Of a DNA stretch of 64,000 nucleotides, positions 1 to 8,111 are shown piece after piece. The first letter of the stretch is position 1. Each line of letters begins with the position of its first letter. The translations under genes and the position numbers were made by a program. The stretch comes from Actinokineospora baliensis (GTDB lineage Bacteria > Actinomycetota > Actinomycetes > Mycobacteriales > Pseudonocardiaceae). Where the stretch lies: the NCBI RefSeq assembly GCF_016907695.1, contig NZ_JAFBCK010000001.1:186001-250000 (forward strand), written 5' to 3'. The notes beneath the pieces were generated by a model that did no database searches, had not been told where the DNA came from, and worked only from the letters and a program-made list of their open reading frames with translations.

Positions 1-491
1 CCGAGCCGCAGCCGGTGGTCGGCGTGCGTGGTCAGTTCACCCGATAGGGGCTCCCAGTCGGTCACCACGACCAGCACGGGTAACCCGGTCGCGCGCTCGC
101 GCACCTGCCCGAGCAGCCGCAGCGACGCCGCGTCCACGTGTTGGACGTCGTCGACAACCAGCACCACTGGCCGCTTCCGGGCTTCGGCGAGCACCCGGTC
201 GGTGAACTCGCCGTCGCCGGGGAGACCGGACTCGAGCTGCCGCACCGCGCCGAGGGGGATCTCCCGCTCCTCGCGCGAGCCGGACGCCGTCAGCAGCAGT
301 GCCCCGGAGGCGCCGAGGCGGTCGACGAACAGGTCGAGCAGGCTCGTCTTGCCGCTGGCGGGCCCGCCGACGACGGCGACCACCCGCACCCCGCCCAGCG
401 CGCACTCGGCGAGGTGGCCCACCAACGCCTCGACCGCGTTGTCGCGTTCGACCAGCCGCCGTTGGACCGACTGGCGTTCGACCAGTGTCAT
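1..491 (-). CDS. LAL-family LuxR regulator, N-terminal part (cut by window edge)
   Basis: N-terminal part of a large ATP-binding transcriptional regulator; the gene runs off the left edge, so about 163 residues are visible. Read from the ATG at 491, it has a Walker A motif (GGPASGKTS, residues 42-50) and a Walker B motif (VVLVVDD, 109-115), in the same order and spacing as the complete LAL regulator at 4450-7272. The opening residues (MTLVERQ versus MALVERG) and the block after Walker A are also alike, so the two are paralogues. By analogy the missing C-terminus should carry a LuxR helix-turn-helix, but this cannot be seen. It is transcribed divergently from the carboxylase gene at 836. Such regulators usually activate adjacent secondary-metabolite genes (family knowledge); its target here is inferred only. 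Confidence 0.8.
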   Translation of the reverse strand, partial: MTLVERQSVQRRLVERDNAVEALVGHLAECALGGVRVVAVVGGPASGKTSLLDLFVDRLGASGALLLTASGSREEREIPLGAVRQLESGLPGDGEFTDRVLAEARKRPVVLVVDDVQHVDAASLRLLGQVRERATGLPVLVVVTDWEPLSGELTTHADHRLRL

Positions 492-835
492 CCGGCCTTC
501 CCTCCACACCCGGCGAGCGGCGTCCGACGGGGGAATCTACTCCCGCCGCGGGCTGTCGGAGAAGTGACCGGGCGAGCCGGATCATTGCCGAACAGATATT
601 TTCCCGTTAACGCCACGCGGCCGGACGACTTTCGTCATCATGGGGTCGAATAGGGGTGTCCAGGGGTGGACAACGGGACTCGGCAACCAACCTACCCGCA
701 GGTCAGAACCGGCGGTTTCCCCGGAACGGGGAACGTGGGGCGAGCTGGTCCGGTTAGGGCGGGATAGGGGGTTGTCGGCTTCGGGTCGCCCCTGGGATCG
801 TCGGAAATCCCGGAGCCGGGTGGGGGGAAACAGCC
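492..835. promoter_or_regulatory. Divergent intergenic region, LAL regulator / carboxylase
   Basis: This 344-bp gap holds no convincing gene and should contain the promoters of both flanking divergent genes. It is less GC-rich than its surroundings around 590-650. A short inverted repeat, GACGA-CTT-TCGTC, lies near 628-640, and a second, GTCCA-GGGG-TGGAC, near 658-671. Either could be a regulator site, but both are short and may be chance. A purine-rich stretch before the ATG at 836 is the ribosome site of the carboxylase. Confidence 0.4.
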
Positions 836-2266
836 ATGACAGTTGTCGCCGGACATTCCCGTGGGGATAGCGCGCACACGCCTGACCCGCGTGAACCGCG
901 AGAGCGGCTGGCGCGGTTGCTCGACGAGGGCAGCGCGGTGGACCTGAGCGACACGGGCCCCGAGACGACCGCGGTGACCGCTGTGCGGGGCCGGATCAAC
1001 GGTGCCCCGGTGGTCGCCTACTGCACCGACGCGACCAACCGCGGCGGCTCGCTCGGCGCCGCGGAGGCCGACCGCATCATCGTCGCCATCGACCTGGCCG
1101 TGCGGCTGCGCGTGCCGGTGATCGGCGTGTGGCACTCCGGCGGCGCCAAGCTCGCCGACGGCGTGGAGTCCATGGACGGGGTCGGGCGGATGTTCGCCGC
1201 GATGACCCGCGCGTCCGGCCGGATCCCGCAGCTGTCGGTCGTGGTCGGCCCGGCGGCGGGCGCGGCGGCCTACGGACCCGCGCTCACCGACCTGGTGATC
1301 ATGTCCACCGGCGGCAGGGTGTTCGTGACCGGCCCGGATGTGGTGCGCAGCGTCACCGGCGAGCAGGTCGACATGGAGGGCCTCGGCGGGGTCGAGGCGC
1401 ACGGCCGCCGCTCCGGCGTGGTGCACGTGACCGTCGGCAACGAGGACGAGGCCTACGCCAGGGCCCGCGCGATCACCACGCTGTTCACCCGCCCCGGCCT
1501 GCTCGACGTGCGCGCGGTCGGCGCGCCGAGGCAGCTGCGGGACCTGCTGCCGGAGTCCGCCAAGCGCGCCTACGACGTGCGGCCGCTGGTCAAGGCCGTC
1601 CTCGACGACGGTGCCTTCGAGGAGTTGCAGGCGCGTTGGGCGCCCAACATCGTGGTCGGCCTGGGCAGGCTCGCGGGCCGCGCGATCGGTGTGATCGCGA
1701 ACAACCCGCTGCGCAAGGGCGGCTGCCTGGACTCGCTGTCGGCGGAGAAGGCCTCGCGGTTCGTGCGGATGTGCGACAGCTTCGGGATCCCGCTGCTGGT
1801 CATGGTCGACGTACCCGGGTACCTGCCAGGCGTTGGGCAGGAGTGGGGCGGGGTGGTTCGCCGCGGCGCGAAGCTGCTGCACGCCTTCGCCGAGGCCGCC
1901 GTACCTAGGGTCACCCTGATCACGCGTAAGGCCTATGGCGGCGCGTACATCGCGATGAACTCCCGTTCGCTGGGCGCGACCGCGGTGTTCGCCTGGCCGG
2001 GGGCCGAGGTCGCGGTGATGGGTGCGGAGGCGGCTGTCGGGATCCTGCACCGCAAGAAGCTCGCCGCCGTCGAGGAGCCGGAGCGGGAGTCGCTGCGGGC
2101 CACGCTGGTGCTCGAGCAGCAGCGCACCGCGGGCGGCGTGGACCGGGCGATGGCGTTGGGCGTGGTCGACGAGGTGATCGAGCCCGAGCAGACCCGCGCC
2201 CGGCTCGCCAAGGCGTTCGCCGAGGCCCCCGCCGGTCGCGGCCACCATGGCAACATCCCCCTGTAG
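836..2266 (+). CDS. Acyl-CoA carboxylase beta subunit (carboxyltransferase)
   Basis: Carboxyltransferase (beta) subunit of a biotin-dependent acyl-CoA carboxylase, 476 residues, which would transfer carboxyl from carboxybiotin to acetyl- or propionyl-CoA to make malonyl- or methylmalonyl-CoA. Both crotonase-like halves are visible: the N half with SGGAKLADGVESM and VGPAAGAAAYGPAL, the C half with DVPGYLPG and TRKAYGGAYIAM, the last typical of this family. It is somewhat shorter than the usual 510-540 residues because the N-terminal extension is short. No alpha (biotin carboxylase/BCCP) subunit lies nearby, so it must borrow one. The thioesterase gene starts 28 bp downstream. Together they suggest extender-unit supply and editing for a polyketide cluster lying to the left, which is an inference. 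Confidence 0.9.
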   Translation: MTVVAGHSRGDSAHTPDPREPRERLARLLDEGSAVDLSDTGPETTAVTAVRGRINGAPVVAYCTDATNRGGSLGAAEADRIIVAIDLAVRLRVPVIGVWHSGGAKLADGVESMDGVGRMFAAMTRASGRIPQLSVVVGPAAGAAAYGPALTDLVIMSTGGRVFVTGPDVVRSVTGEQVDMEGLGGVEAHGRRSGVVHVTVGNEDEAYARARAITTLFTRPGLLDVRAVGAPRQLRDLLPESAKRAYDVRPLVKAVLDDGAFEELQARWAPNIVVGLGRLAGRAIGVIANNPLRKGGCLDSLSAEKASRFVRMCDSFGIPLLVMVDVPGYLPGVGQEWGGVVRRGAKLLHAFAEAAVPRVTLITRKAYGGAYIAMNSRSLGATAVFAWPGAEVAVMGAEAAVGILHRKKLAAVEEPERESLRATLVLEQQRTAGGVDRAMALGVVDEVIEPEQTRARLAKAFAEAPAGRGHHGNIPL

Positions 2267-2293
2267 GACTCGCAGGGGAGAGGGGATCGAGGG

Positions 2294-3043
2294 ATGAGCA
2301 CGGACCTGTGGCTGCGCCGGTTCCACCCGGCACCGGAGGCGGCCACGCGGCTGTTGTGCCTACCGCACGCGGGTGGGTCTGCCAGCTACTTCTTCCCGGT
2401 GTCGCGCGCGCTGACCCCCTCGGTCGAGGTGGTGGCCGTGCAGTACCCGGGGCGCCAGGACCGGCGGCAGGAGCCGTGCGTGGAGACGGTCGGTGAGCTC
2501 GCCGACCAGATCGCGGACGTGCTGCCGCCGTACCTGGACAAGCCGCTGACCATCTTCGGGCACAGCATGGGCGCCTCCGTGGGCTTCGAGCTCGCGCTGC
2601 GGCTGCAACACCGCGGGACGGTCGTGCACGGTCTGGTCGTGTCCGGTCGCCGCGCCCCGTCCGCGCTGCGCGACGAGCGGATCCACGAACTCGACGACAA
2701 CGGGCTGATCACCGAGATCAAGCGGCTCGACGGCACCGAGACCCAACTGCTCGACGACGACGAGATCCTGCGCATGGTCCTGCCGTCGATCCGCGCCGAC
2801 TACAAGGCCGCCGAGACCTATAGGCGCACCGAAGGTCCGCGCCTGCAGGCACGGGTACTGGCGCTGACCGGCGACAGCGACCCGAAGGCGACGTTGGCCG
2901 AGGTCGACAAGTGGGCCGAACACACCGACGGCGGGTACGAGCGCGAGGTCTACCCGGGCGGGCACTTCTACCTCAACAAGCACGTGCCCGCGGTGCTCGA
3001 CCGGATCCGCGCCCACATCAACGCCCTGTCCACAGTGGAGTAG
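2294..3043 (+). CDS. Type II thioesterase (GrsT/RifR family)
   Basis: Alpha/beta-hydrolase of the type II thioesterase family, 249 residues. These free-standing enzymes remove wrong or stalled acyl groups from polyketide or non-ribosomal peptide carrier proteins. Family marks are the N-terminal LLCLPHAGGSASYF segment (oxyanion region), the nucleophile elbow GHSMG (89-93, Ser91), the acid in GDSDPKA and the C-terminal histidine in GGHFYL. The ATG at 2294 follows a GAGGG stretch, 28 bp after the carboxylase stop, so the two genes are probably co-transcribed. No PKS or NRPS module is in the window, so the partner megasynthase is presumably upstream of position 1. A GC-rich hairpin follows the stop. 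Confidence 0.92.
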   Translation: MSTDLWLRRFHPAPEAATRLLCLPHAGGSASYFFPVSRALTPSVEVVAVQYPGRQDRRQEPCVETVGELADQIADVLPPYLDKPLTIFGHSMGASVGFELALRLQHRGTVVHGLVVSGRRAPSALRDERIHELDDNGLITEIKRLDGTETQLLDDDEILRMVLPSIRADYKAAETYRRTEGPRLQARVLALTGDSDPKATLAEVDKWAEHTDGGYEREVYPGGHFYLNKHVPAVLDRIRAHINALSTVE

Positions 3044-3047
3044 CCGG

Positions 3048-3079
3048 GCGGGAGGGTGGGTCGCGGCCCGCCCTCCCGC
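3048..3079 (+). terminator. GC-rich hairpin after the thioesterase gene
   Basis: A 13-bp stem (3048-3060 with 3067-3079, one G-T wobble) closes a six-base loop TCGCGG immediately after the thioesterase stop. There is no T-tract, as is common in high-GC actinobacteria. It would end the carboxylase/thioesterase transcript before the small membrane protein gene at 3128. Confidence 0.6.
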
Positions 3080-3127
3080 ACGTGCGAGGCTCACCGGGTC
3101 CGCAGTCGGAGCCTGGGAGCGGTAGCG

Positions 3128-3505
3128 ATGATCGACGGGTTGTCCCCCACCCTGACCTGGGTCGCGGTCGGGGCGGCGGTGTGGGCGCTGGTGCTCGTGC
3201 TGCTCAACCGGCCGCTGTCGCTCGACCGCGCCGACAGCCGGGCCTACCTGGGGCTGTTGGCGCTGGTGGAGCTCGGTCTGCTCGCGCAGGCCGTCCTGGG
3301 GTTCGTCAAACTCGCGGGCGCCGACCACGACGTGCCCGCCCTCTCCTACGGCGGCTACCTGCTGGGTTCGCTGCTGATCCTGCCCGTCGCGGTGTTCTGG
3401 TCGCTGGCCGAGCGCACCAGGTGGGGCACGGCGGTGCTGGTCGTCGGCGCCCTGGTGATCCCGGTGATGATCGTGCGGCTCGACCAGGTGTGGACCCGTG
3501 GCTGA
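3128..3505 (+). CDS. Small integral membrane protein
   Basis: Not recognised. A 125-residue protein with about four hydrophobic segments (near residues 8-25, 40-60, 75-95 and 100-118 from ATG 3128), so an integral membrane protein. I chose the ATG at 3128 over upstream starts because GGGAG lies just before it and the upstream residues are charged and non-hydrophobic. Its stop overlaps the start of the next membrane-protein gene by 8 bp, so the two are translationally coupled. Actinobacterial pairs like this are common next to regulators and are mostly uncharacterised; no function is assigned. Confidence 0.7.
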   Translation: MIDGLSPTLTWVAVGAAVWALVLVLLNRPLSLDRADSRAYLGLLALVELGLLAQAVLGFVKLAGADHDVPALSYGGYLLGSLLILPVAVFWSLAERTRWGTAVLVVGALVIPVMIVRLDQVWTRG

Positions 3506-3902
3506 GCCGACCACCGACAACCCCACCCGCTCCGGACCGGGGCGGCTGCTGATCGCCGTCTACGCGGTCTTCGCGCTGGCCGCCTGCGCCCGCTCCGGGT
3601 CGCAGATCGCGACCCATTTCGACCGGGCGCCGTTGGCCTACCTGCTGTCCGCCTTCGCCGCCGCGGTCTACGTCGTGGCGACCGCGTGCCTGGCGGCCGG
3701 TACCCGCACCTCGCGCCGGATCGCGGTCGCGTCCTGCGTTGTGGAACTGCTCGGCGTACTGGCGGTCGGAACATCGAGCCTGGTCGTGCCGAGTGCATTT
3801 CCGGACGCGACCGTGTGGTCGGCATTCGGTATGGGATACGGTTTCATCCCGGTAGCGCTCCCCGTTCTGGGATTGCTCTGGATCCGCCGTACCGCAAGGT
3901 GA
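3498..3902 (+). CDS. Small integral membrane protein
   Basis: Not recognised with certainty. A 134-residue protein starting at GTG 3498, overlapping the preceding gene by 8 bp. The segment from about residue 17 (LLIAVYAVFALAACARSGSQ) to residue 125 contains four predicted membrane helices, and the C-terminus ends in basic residues (IRRTAR) that would stay cytoplasmic. Small four-helix proteins opening with such a segment are common in actinobacteria and lack a known role. It is co-transcribed with the gene at 3128. Codon use is normal for the region. Confidence 0.75.
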   Translation: MAEPTTDNPTRSGPGRLLIAVYAVFALAACARSGSQIATHFDRAPLAYLLSAFAAAVYVVATACLAAGTRTSRRIAVASCVVELLGVLAVGTSSLVVPSAFPDATVWSAFGMGYGFIPVALPVLGLLWIRRTAR

Positions 3903-4449
3903 ACGCGATTCGGCCCAACCGGACGCCTGCGCATCGGACTAGGCCATTCGAGGACCATTCTCTTCACTCTTCGTAGTGGGAGAAGTAGGGTCATCCGGTG
4001 TCTCGCTCTGCGGCCGCCTGCCCGCGACGACCCCTGCGAATCGATCCCGCAACCCCTGGTACACCCCTAACCTGCGGCGACTTAAGGGGCTCTTGATGTT
4101 GTTGGTTGGCGATTAACCCACCACCGGGGTCTAACCCACCGTATTCGCTGCGACCGCCGGTCACAGGTTCATCGTCCCAGAAAGTTGTTGAATGTGAGTC
4201 AAACCAATCGGACTGCGGTACGGCTGGCGCCGCAACCGGATGCTCCACTTGGTCCACCCGGAAAGCGAAAACGCATCAACATCACGCATTGTTCACCGGA
4301 GCAATTGGCAAACCTTCCACAACCGCGGTGATTGCCGTTAGATTCACCTCGGAGCGTGGGGCCACGGGGAAATCACTGATCACCGAGCGTGACTTCGGGC
4401 GGGGTGGGGCCGGACCGGAGCCGAGGGCCAGTAGGGGAAGGGGCGGCAC
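3903..4449. promoter_or_regulatory. Long AT-richer region upstream of the LAL regulator
   Basis: A 547-bp gap without a credible gene. It is clearly less GC-rich than the flanking coding DNA, especially 4080-4130, 4180-4210 and 4260-4350, as expected for a long regulatory leader. AAGGGG lies 6 bases before the ATG at 4450 and is the ribosome site of the regulator. I cannot define promoter hexamers with confidence. The length suggests complex control of the regulator. Confidence 0.45.
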
Positions 4450-7272
4450 ATGGCGCTGGTCGAACGAGGAGAGGAACTGGCCGCTCTCGGGCGGCTGTAC
4501 GCCGAGAGCGGTCGCGGCCGGGGTCAGGTCGCGTTGATCAGCGGCGGCGTCGCCAGCGGCAAGACCGAACTGCTGCACGCCTTCGCCGACCGGGCCGCCG
4601 CCGACGGCGCGGCCCTGCTCACCGCGACCGGGTCGCGCGCGGAGCGGACGCTGCCCTTCGGGGTGCTGCGCCAGCTGTTCGCCGGACCCGCGTTACCCGG
4701 GGCCGTGGCCACCGGCCTCACCGACCTGCTCGGCGGGACCGCGGCCGCGGCCGACCCGACCACCCCCGCCGACCTCAGCGACCCGACGGCGATCGGCCGG
4801 GCCGGGGCCAGGGTGCTCGACGAGGTGTGCGCCGCGCTGCTGGAACTGGCCCGCGACCGCACCGTCGTGCTCACCGTCGACGACGTGCAGTTCGCCGACG
4901 CCGAGTCGCTGCAGGCGCTGCTGTACCTGCGCCGCAGGATGCGCTTCGCCAGGGTGCTGGTGCTGCTGACCGAGTGGGCGCTGCCCCGGCCGACCCAGGC
5001 GGTGTTCCGCGCCGAGGTGACCCGCCAGCCCAACACCACCCACCTGCGGTTGGACCCGCTCAGCCGCGCGGGCGTCGCCGAGCTGCTCGCCTGCGAGCTC
5101 GACCCCGCCACCGCGCAGGTGCTGGCCCCGGTGCACCACGCGGTCAGCGGCGGCAACCCGCTGCTGGTCACCGCGCTGGTCAACGACCACAACGCCGCCG
5201 TGCGCACTGGCCTGCGCCCCGGGGACGGCGCGGTGGTGGTCGGCCAGGAGTTCGGCACCGCCGTGCTGGCCTGCCTGCACCGCTGGGAGCCCGCGATGCT
5301 GCAGGTCGCCCGCGGTCTCGCGCTGCTGGGCGACGCCGGGTCGCCGGTGCTGCTCGGCGCCCTGCTCGACATCACCTCCGACGCCGCCGCCCAGGTGCTC
5401 GACGTCCTGGAGCTGGCCGGTCTGCTCGACGGCGGCCGGTTCCGCCACCCCGTCGCCAAGGCCGCCGTCCTCGACAGCCTCGCCGCCGCCGACCGCCGCG
5501 GCCTGCACGCCAGGGCCGCCCGCCTGCTCTACCGCGATGGCGCCGCCGCCGACGAGGTGGCCCGCCACCTGACCGCGGCCGAGCGCACCGAGGACCCCAC
5601 CGACGCGGCGTGGGCGGTCGAGGTGCTGCGGCACGCCGCGCAGGAGGACCTGGTCGCCGACCGGATGGACCTCGCCGTGCGCAGGCTGGAGCTGGCCGCG
5701 CGCACCAGCCAGGACGCCGACGAGCGCGCCGACATCACCACCCAACTGCTGCGCGTCGAGTGGCGCCGCAACCCCAGCGCCGCCGCGCGGCACCTGCCGT
5801 CGCTGCGCGCGGCCCGCGCCGAGGGCAAGCTGTCGGACCGAAACGCCGTGCACCTGGCCAAGTTCCTGCTCTGGTACGGCCACACCGACGAGCTCTCCGG
5901 CACCCTGTCGGACCTGGCCGCCTCCGCGGCCAACCGGGACGCGCCGATGGCCGGGCAGCTGAGCCTGGTGTTCCACTGGCTCGCCTTCCTCTACCCGCCG
6001 GTCGTCGCGGGGGTGCCCGCTCCGGACAACGGCCCCGCGCCCGCGCTGCTGGCCAACCCGTGGACCCGTGCGTCGGCGATGCTCGACCGGGTGCGCTTCG
6101 GCGGCCCGCGCGAGGAGATCGTGGTCGCCGCCGAGCACATCCTGCAGAGCTGCAGGCTCGGTGAGCAGACTCTCGGCTCGCAGCTGTCCGCCCTGGCCGC
6201 TTTGGTCCACGCCGACCGCAACGACCGCGCCGCGCACTGGTGCGACGCGCTGCTGGCCGACGCGACCGCCCGCGGCGCGATCACCTGGCAGGCCGTGATC
6301 GGCGCCATGCGCGCGGAAGTCGCCCTGCGCCAAGGGGATCTGCCCGCCGCGGCCGACTTCGCCACCACCGCCTTCGACAAGCTCTCGCCGCAGGGCTGGG
6401 GTGTGGCGATCGGGGTACCGCTGTCCACCGGCGTCGCCGCCGCCACCGCGATGGGCAAGCACGACGAAGCCGCCGCCCTGCTTCGGGTCCCGGTACCGGA
6501 GGCGATGTACCAGACGCAGTTCGGGCTGCAGTACCTGTACGCGCGCGGATCGCACTACGTCGCGACCGACCGTCCACATGCGGCACTCGCGGACTTCCAG
6601 CGCTGCGGCGAACTCATGTCCGGTTGGGACGTCGACCTCCCGGCGCTGGTCCCGTGGCGGGCCGGGGCCGCGCAGGCGCAGTTGGCCTTGGGGAACAGGG
6701 AAACCGCGCGGACGTTGATGGCTGAGCAGTTGACGCGCCCGGGAAGTGAGGGTGCACGCACGCGCGGGACGACCCTGCGGATCCTGGCCACGGCATCGCC
6801 CACGGAGCGGCGGGTGGCGTTGCTGACCGAAGCCGTGGAGTTGCTGCACACCGGCGGGGACCGGTTCGAACTGGCGCGGGCGCTGCTGGACCTGAGCCAC
6901 GCGCACAGCGCCGCCGGGGACTGCGAGAAGGCTCGGACGGTGGCGCGGCGCGCGTTGCAGATGGCCAAGGGGTGTCACGCGGAACCGTTGAGCCGGGAGC
7001 TGTTGCCGGGGCGGGAGCCGGAGGTGCCGGAGCAGACGGGGCGGCATCAGGAGCCGACGGGGATGGATTCGCTGAGCGAGGCTGAGCGGCGGGTGGCGGT
7101 GTTGGCCGCGTTGGGGCACACGAATCGGGAGATCGGCGGGAAGCTGTACATCACGGTTAGTACGGTGGAGCAGCACTTGACGCGGGTGTACCGGAAGTTG
7201 AACGTGAGTCGGCGGACGGATCTGCCTGCGGGGTTGCCTCGGCAGTTGTTGGGGGCTGTGGAGGAGAGGTGA
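4450..7272 (+). CDS. LAL-family LuxR transcriptional regulator with AAA ATPase
   Basis: Large ATP-binding regulator of the LAL family, 940 residues, the usual size. Walker A GGVASGKT lies at residues 32-39 and Walker B VVLTVDD at about 139-145. A long alpha-helical, TPR-like middle region follows. The C-terminus (about 875-930) is a LuxR-type helix-turn-helix, recognisable by LSEAERRVAVLAALGHTNRE and ITVSTVEQHLTRVYRKLNVS. Such proteins bind a small ligand or maltodextrin-like signal through the middle region and activate biosynthetic genes (family knowledge). It is a paralogue of the truncated regulator at the left edge. The ATG follows AAGGGG at 6 bases. Its targets are probably the adjacent carboxylase/thioesterase genes and whatever lies to the left, which is inferred from position. 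Confidence 0.92.
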   Translation: MALVERGEELAALGRLYAESGRGRGQVALISGGVASGKTELLHAFADRAAADGAALLTATGSRAERTLPFGVLRQLFAGPALPGAVATGLTDLLGGTAAAADPTTPADLSDPTAIGRAGARVLDEVCAALLELARDRTVVLTVDDVQFADAESLQALLYLRRRMRFARVLVLLTEWALPRPTQAVFRAEVTRQPNTTHLRLDPLSRAGVAELLACELDPATAQVLAPVHHAVSGGNPLLVTALVNDHNAAVRTGLRPGDGAVVVGQEFGTAVLACLHRWEPAMLQVARGLALLGDAGSPVLLGALLDITSDAAAQVLDVLELAGLLDGGRFRHPVAKAAVLDSLAAADRRGLHARAARLLYRDGAAADEVARHLTAAERTEDPTDAAWAVEVLRHAAQEDLVADRMDLAVRRLELAARTSQDADERADITTQLLRVEWRRNPSAAARHLPSLRAARAEGKLSDRNAVHLAKFLLWYGHTDELSGTLSDLAASAANRDAPMAGQLSLVFHWLAFLYPPVVAGVPAPDNGPAPALLANPWTRASAMLDRVRFGGPREEIVVAAEHILQSCRLGEQTLGSQLSALAALVHADRNDRAAHWCDALLADATARGAITWQAVIGAMRAEVALRQGDLPAAADFATTAFDKLSPQGWGVAIGVPLSTGVAAATAMGKHDEAAALLRVPVPEAMYQTQFGLQYLYARGSHYVATDRPHAALADFQRCGELMSGWDVDLPALVPWRAGAAQAQLALGNRETARTLMAEQLTRPGSEGARTRGTTLRILATASPTERRVALLTEAVELLHTGGDRFELARALLDLSHAHSAAGDCEKARTVARRALQMAKGCHAEPLSRELLPGREPEVPEQTGRHQEPTGMDSLSEAERRVAVLAALGHTNREIGGKLYITVSTVEQHLTRVYRKLNVSRRTDLPAGLPRQLLGAVEER

Positions 7273-7319
7273 CGACTGCGGCATCGCCGCCTGGTCCGTG
7301 GTGGTTGGGTGGGCTCGGT

Positions 7320-7403
7320 GGGGCTCGCGACCCGGACACGTGGTGGAGCGGTGTGCTTGATGGGGCTCGCGACCCGGGCCCGTGGTGGAGCGGTGTGCTT
7401 GAT
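7320..7403. repeat. Tandem repeat, two 42-bp units
   Basis: Units 7320-7361 and 7362-7403 are nearly identical (differences only around the ACACG/GCCCG position). A third, diverged unit starts at 7404 with GGGG and then departs. The period is a multiple of three, so an open frame crosses it, but the reading is Gly/Arg-rich and has no ribosome site. It abuts the dispersed element at 7457. Confidence 0.75.
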
Positions 7404-7456
7404 GGGGCCGGTCGGCTCGCCTTCGGCATTGCGCTGGACCCGGGGTGGTCCGGGGT

Positions 7457-7601
7457 GCTCGATGGGGCGAACTTGGTTTGCGCGGGGCCCCTGCGCCACC
7501 CGTGGCAGGACCGCAAAGCCGGGGCCGAAAAGCATGGCCCTGCAGCGAGGCAAGGCTACGGGCACCGCCACCCCACACAAACCAAGTCCGCCCCATCGAG
7601 C
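7457..7601 (+). repeat. 145-bp palindromic dispersed element, copy 1
   Basis: Element bounded by GCTCGATGGGGCG and its inverse. The terminal inverted repeats are about 30 bp with three mismatches. The inside contains further short stems, for example around GGGGCC-GAAAAGCAT-GGCCCT, so the whole unit can fold as one long hairpin. The same element occurs in opposite orientation at 48008-48151, 55410-55554 and 55649-55793. No transposase is encoded, so it is MITE-like or REPIN-like. Copies 1 and 2 share an extra flanking half-module, making a composite of about 210 bp (7392-7601). Confidence 0.85.
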
Positions 7602-7685
7602 AGTTGGGGTGGGCAGCTTCCGAGTGTCCAGTGGCTGGGTTGGGTGGGTTGGGGCGGGCTACAAGATCGACAATTCGCTACAAGG

Positions 7686-8090
7686 CTAAGAGGCGAAGAC
7701 GAGGATTAGGGCCAGGATGGCTAGGGGGGCTAGGGCCCACCAGGTTGAGGTGATGGCGACTACGGCCACGGTGCTCAGGGCGGCTACACCGAGAAAGGCG
7801 ACCAGGCCTCGGTTGTTGCGCCGAGGCGCTGGTCGTTCCCAGAGGGTGTCCTGTTGAACGACAACCTTGGCCTCGACCTGGGGTGGGTCGAAGGACGGGT
7901 GGGGGGCGGGGAGGTCGTCGAAGAGGGTGTGGAGGTCTGAGCGGGTTCGGGCGGCGGTGGCCTGGGTGACGCGTTGCTCGTATTCGGCCAGGTCGATGCG
8001 GCCGTTGGACAGGTGGTCGGCCAGGGCGGCCACGGCCGCTTCGCGCTCGGCGGTGCCGACTCTGATGTTGGCCTCGCGACCGGTCGCCAT
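7686..8090 (-). CDS. DUF1707 (SHOCT-like) domain membrane protein
   Basis: 134-residue protein with an N-terminal DUF1707 domain: RVGTAEREAAVAALADHLSN followed by GRIDLAEYEQRVTQATAART and DLHTLFDDLP, the family pattern. Two hydrophobic segments near residues 97-130 anchor it in the membrane. DUF1707 proteins are widespread in actinobacteria, and the domain probably mediates protein or DNA contacts. The ATG at 8090 lies 21 bp after the YceI stop on the same strand, so the two are probably one transcript; its own ribosome site is weak. The TAG stop sits next to the repeat region. Confidence 0.9.
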   Translation of the reverse strand: MATGREANIRVGTAEREAAVAALADHLSNGRIDLAEYEQRVTQATAARTRSDLHTLFDDLPAPHPSFDPPQVEAKVVVQQDTLWERPAPRRNNRGLVAFLGVAALSTVAVVAITSTWWALAPLAILALILVFAS

Positions 8091-8111
8091 GGCGCCCAGT
8101 TTACGCGGGGA

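Larger units (their letters stand above)
7273..7685. other. Intergenic repeat-bearing region
   Basis: This 413-bp gap between the 3' ends of two convergent genes consists mostly of repeats: two tandem 42-bp units (7320-7403), a half-module (7392-7456) shared with 48152-48216, and a 145-bp inverted-repeat element (7457-7601). Several open frames cross it in all phases, but they translate the palindromic element and are not credible genes. The remainder (7602-7685) shows nothing. Confidence 0.6.

Noticed and set aside
692..2326. A 544-residue minus-strand open frame
   Set aside because: It lies wholly antisense to the acyl-CoA carboxylase gene, is rich in Gln/His/Arg/Gly, and has no family features; typical of GC-rich shadow frames.
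4693..7596. A 967-residue minus-strand open frame
   Set aside because: Antisense to the LAL regulator, with the composition of a shadow; its start lies in the dispersed element.
7269..7753. Several small Arg/Gly-rich frames such as one beginning MGSVGLATRTRGG
   Set aside because: They translate the tandem repeat and palindromic element in different phases, have no ribosome site, and recur wherever the element occurs (48000 and 55400 regions).
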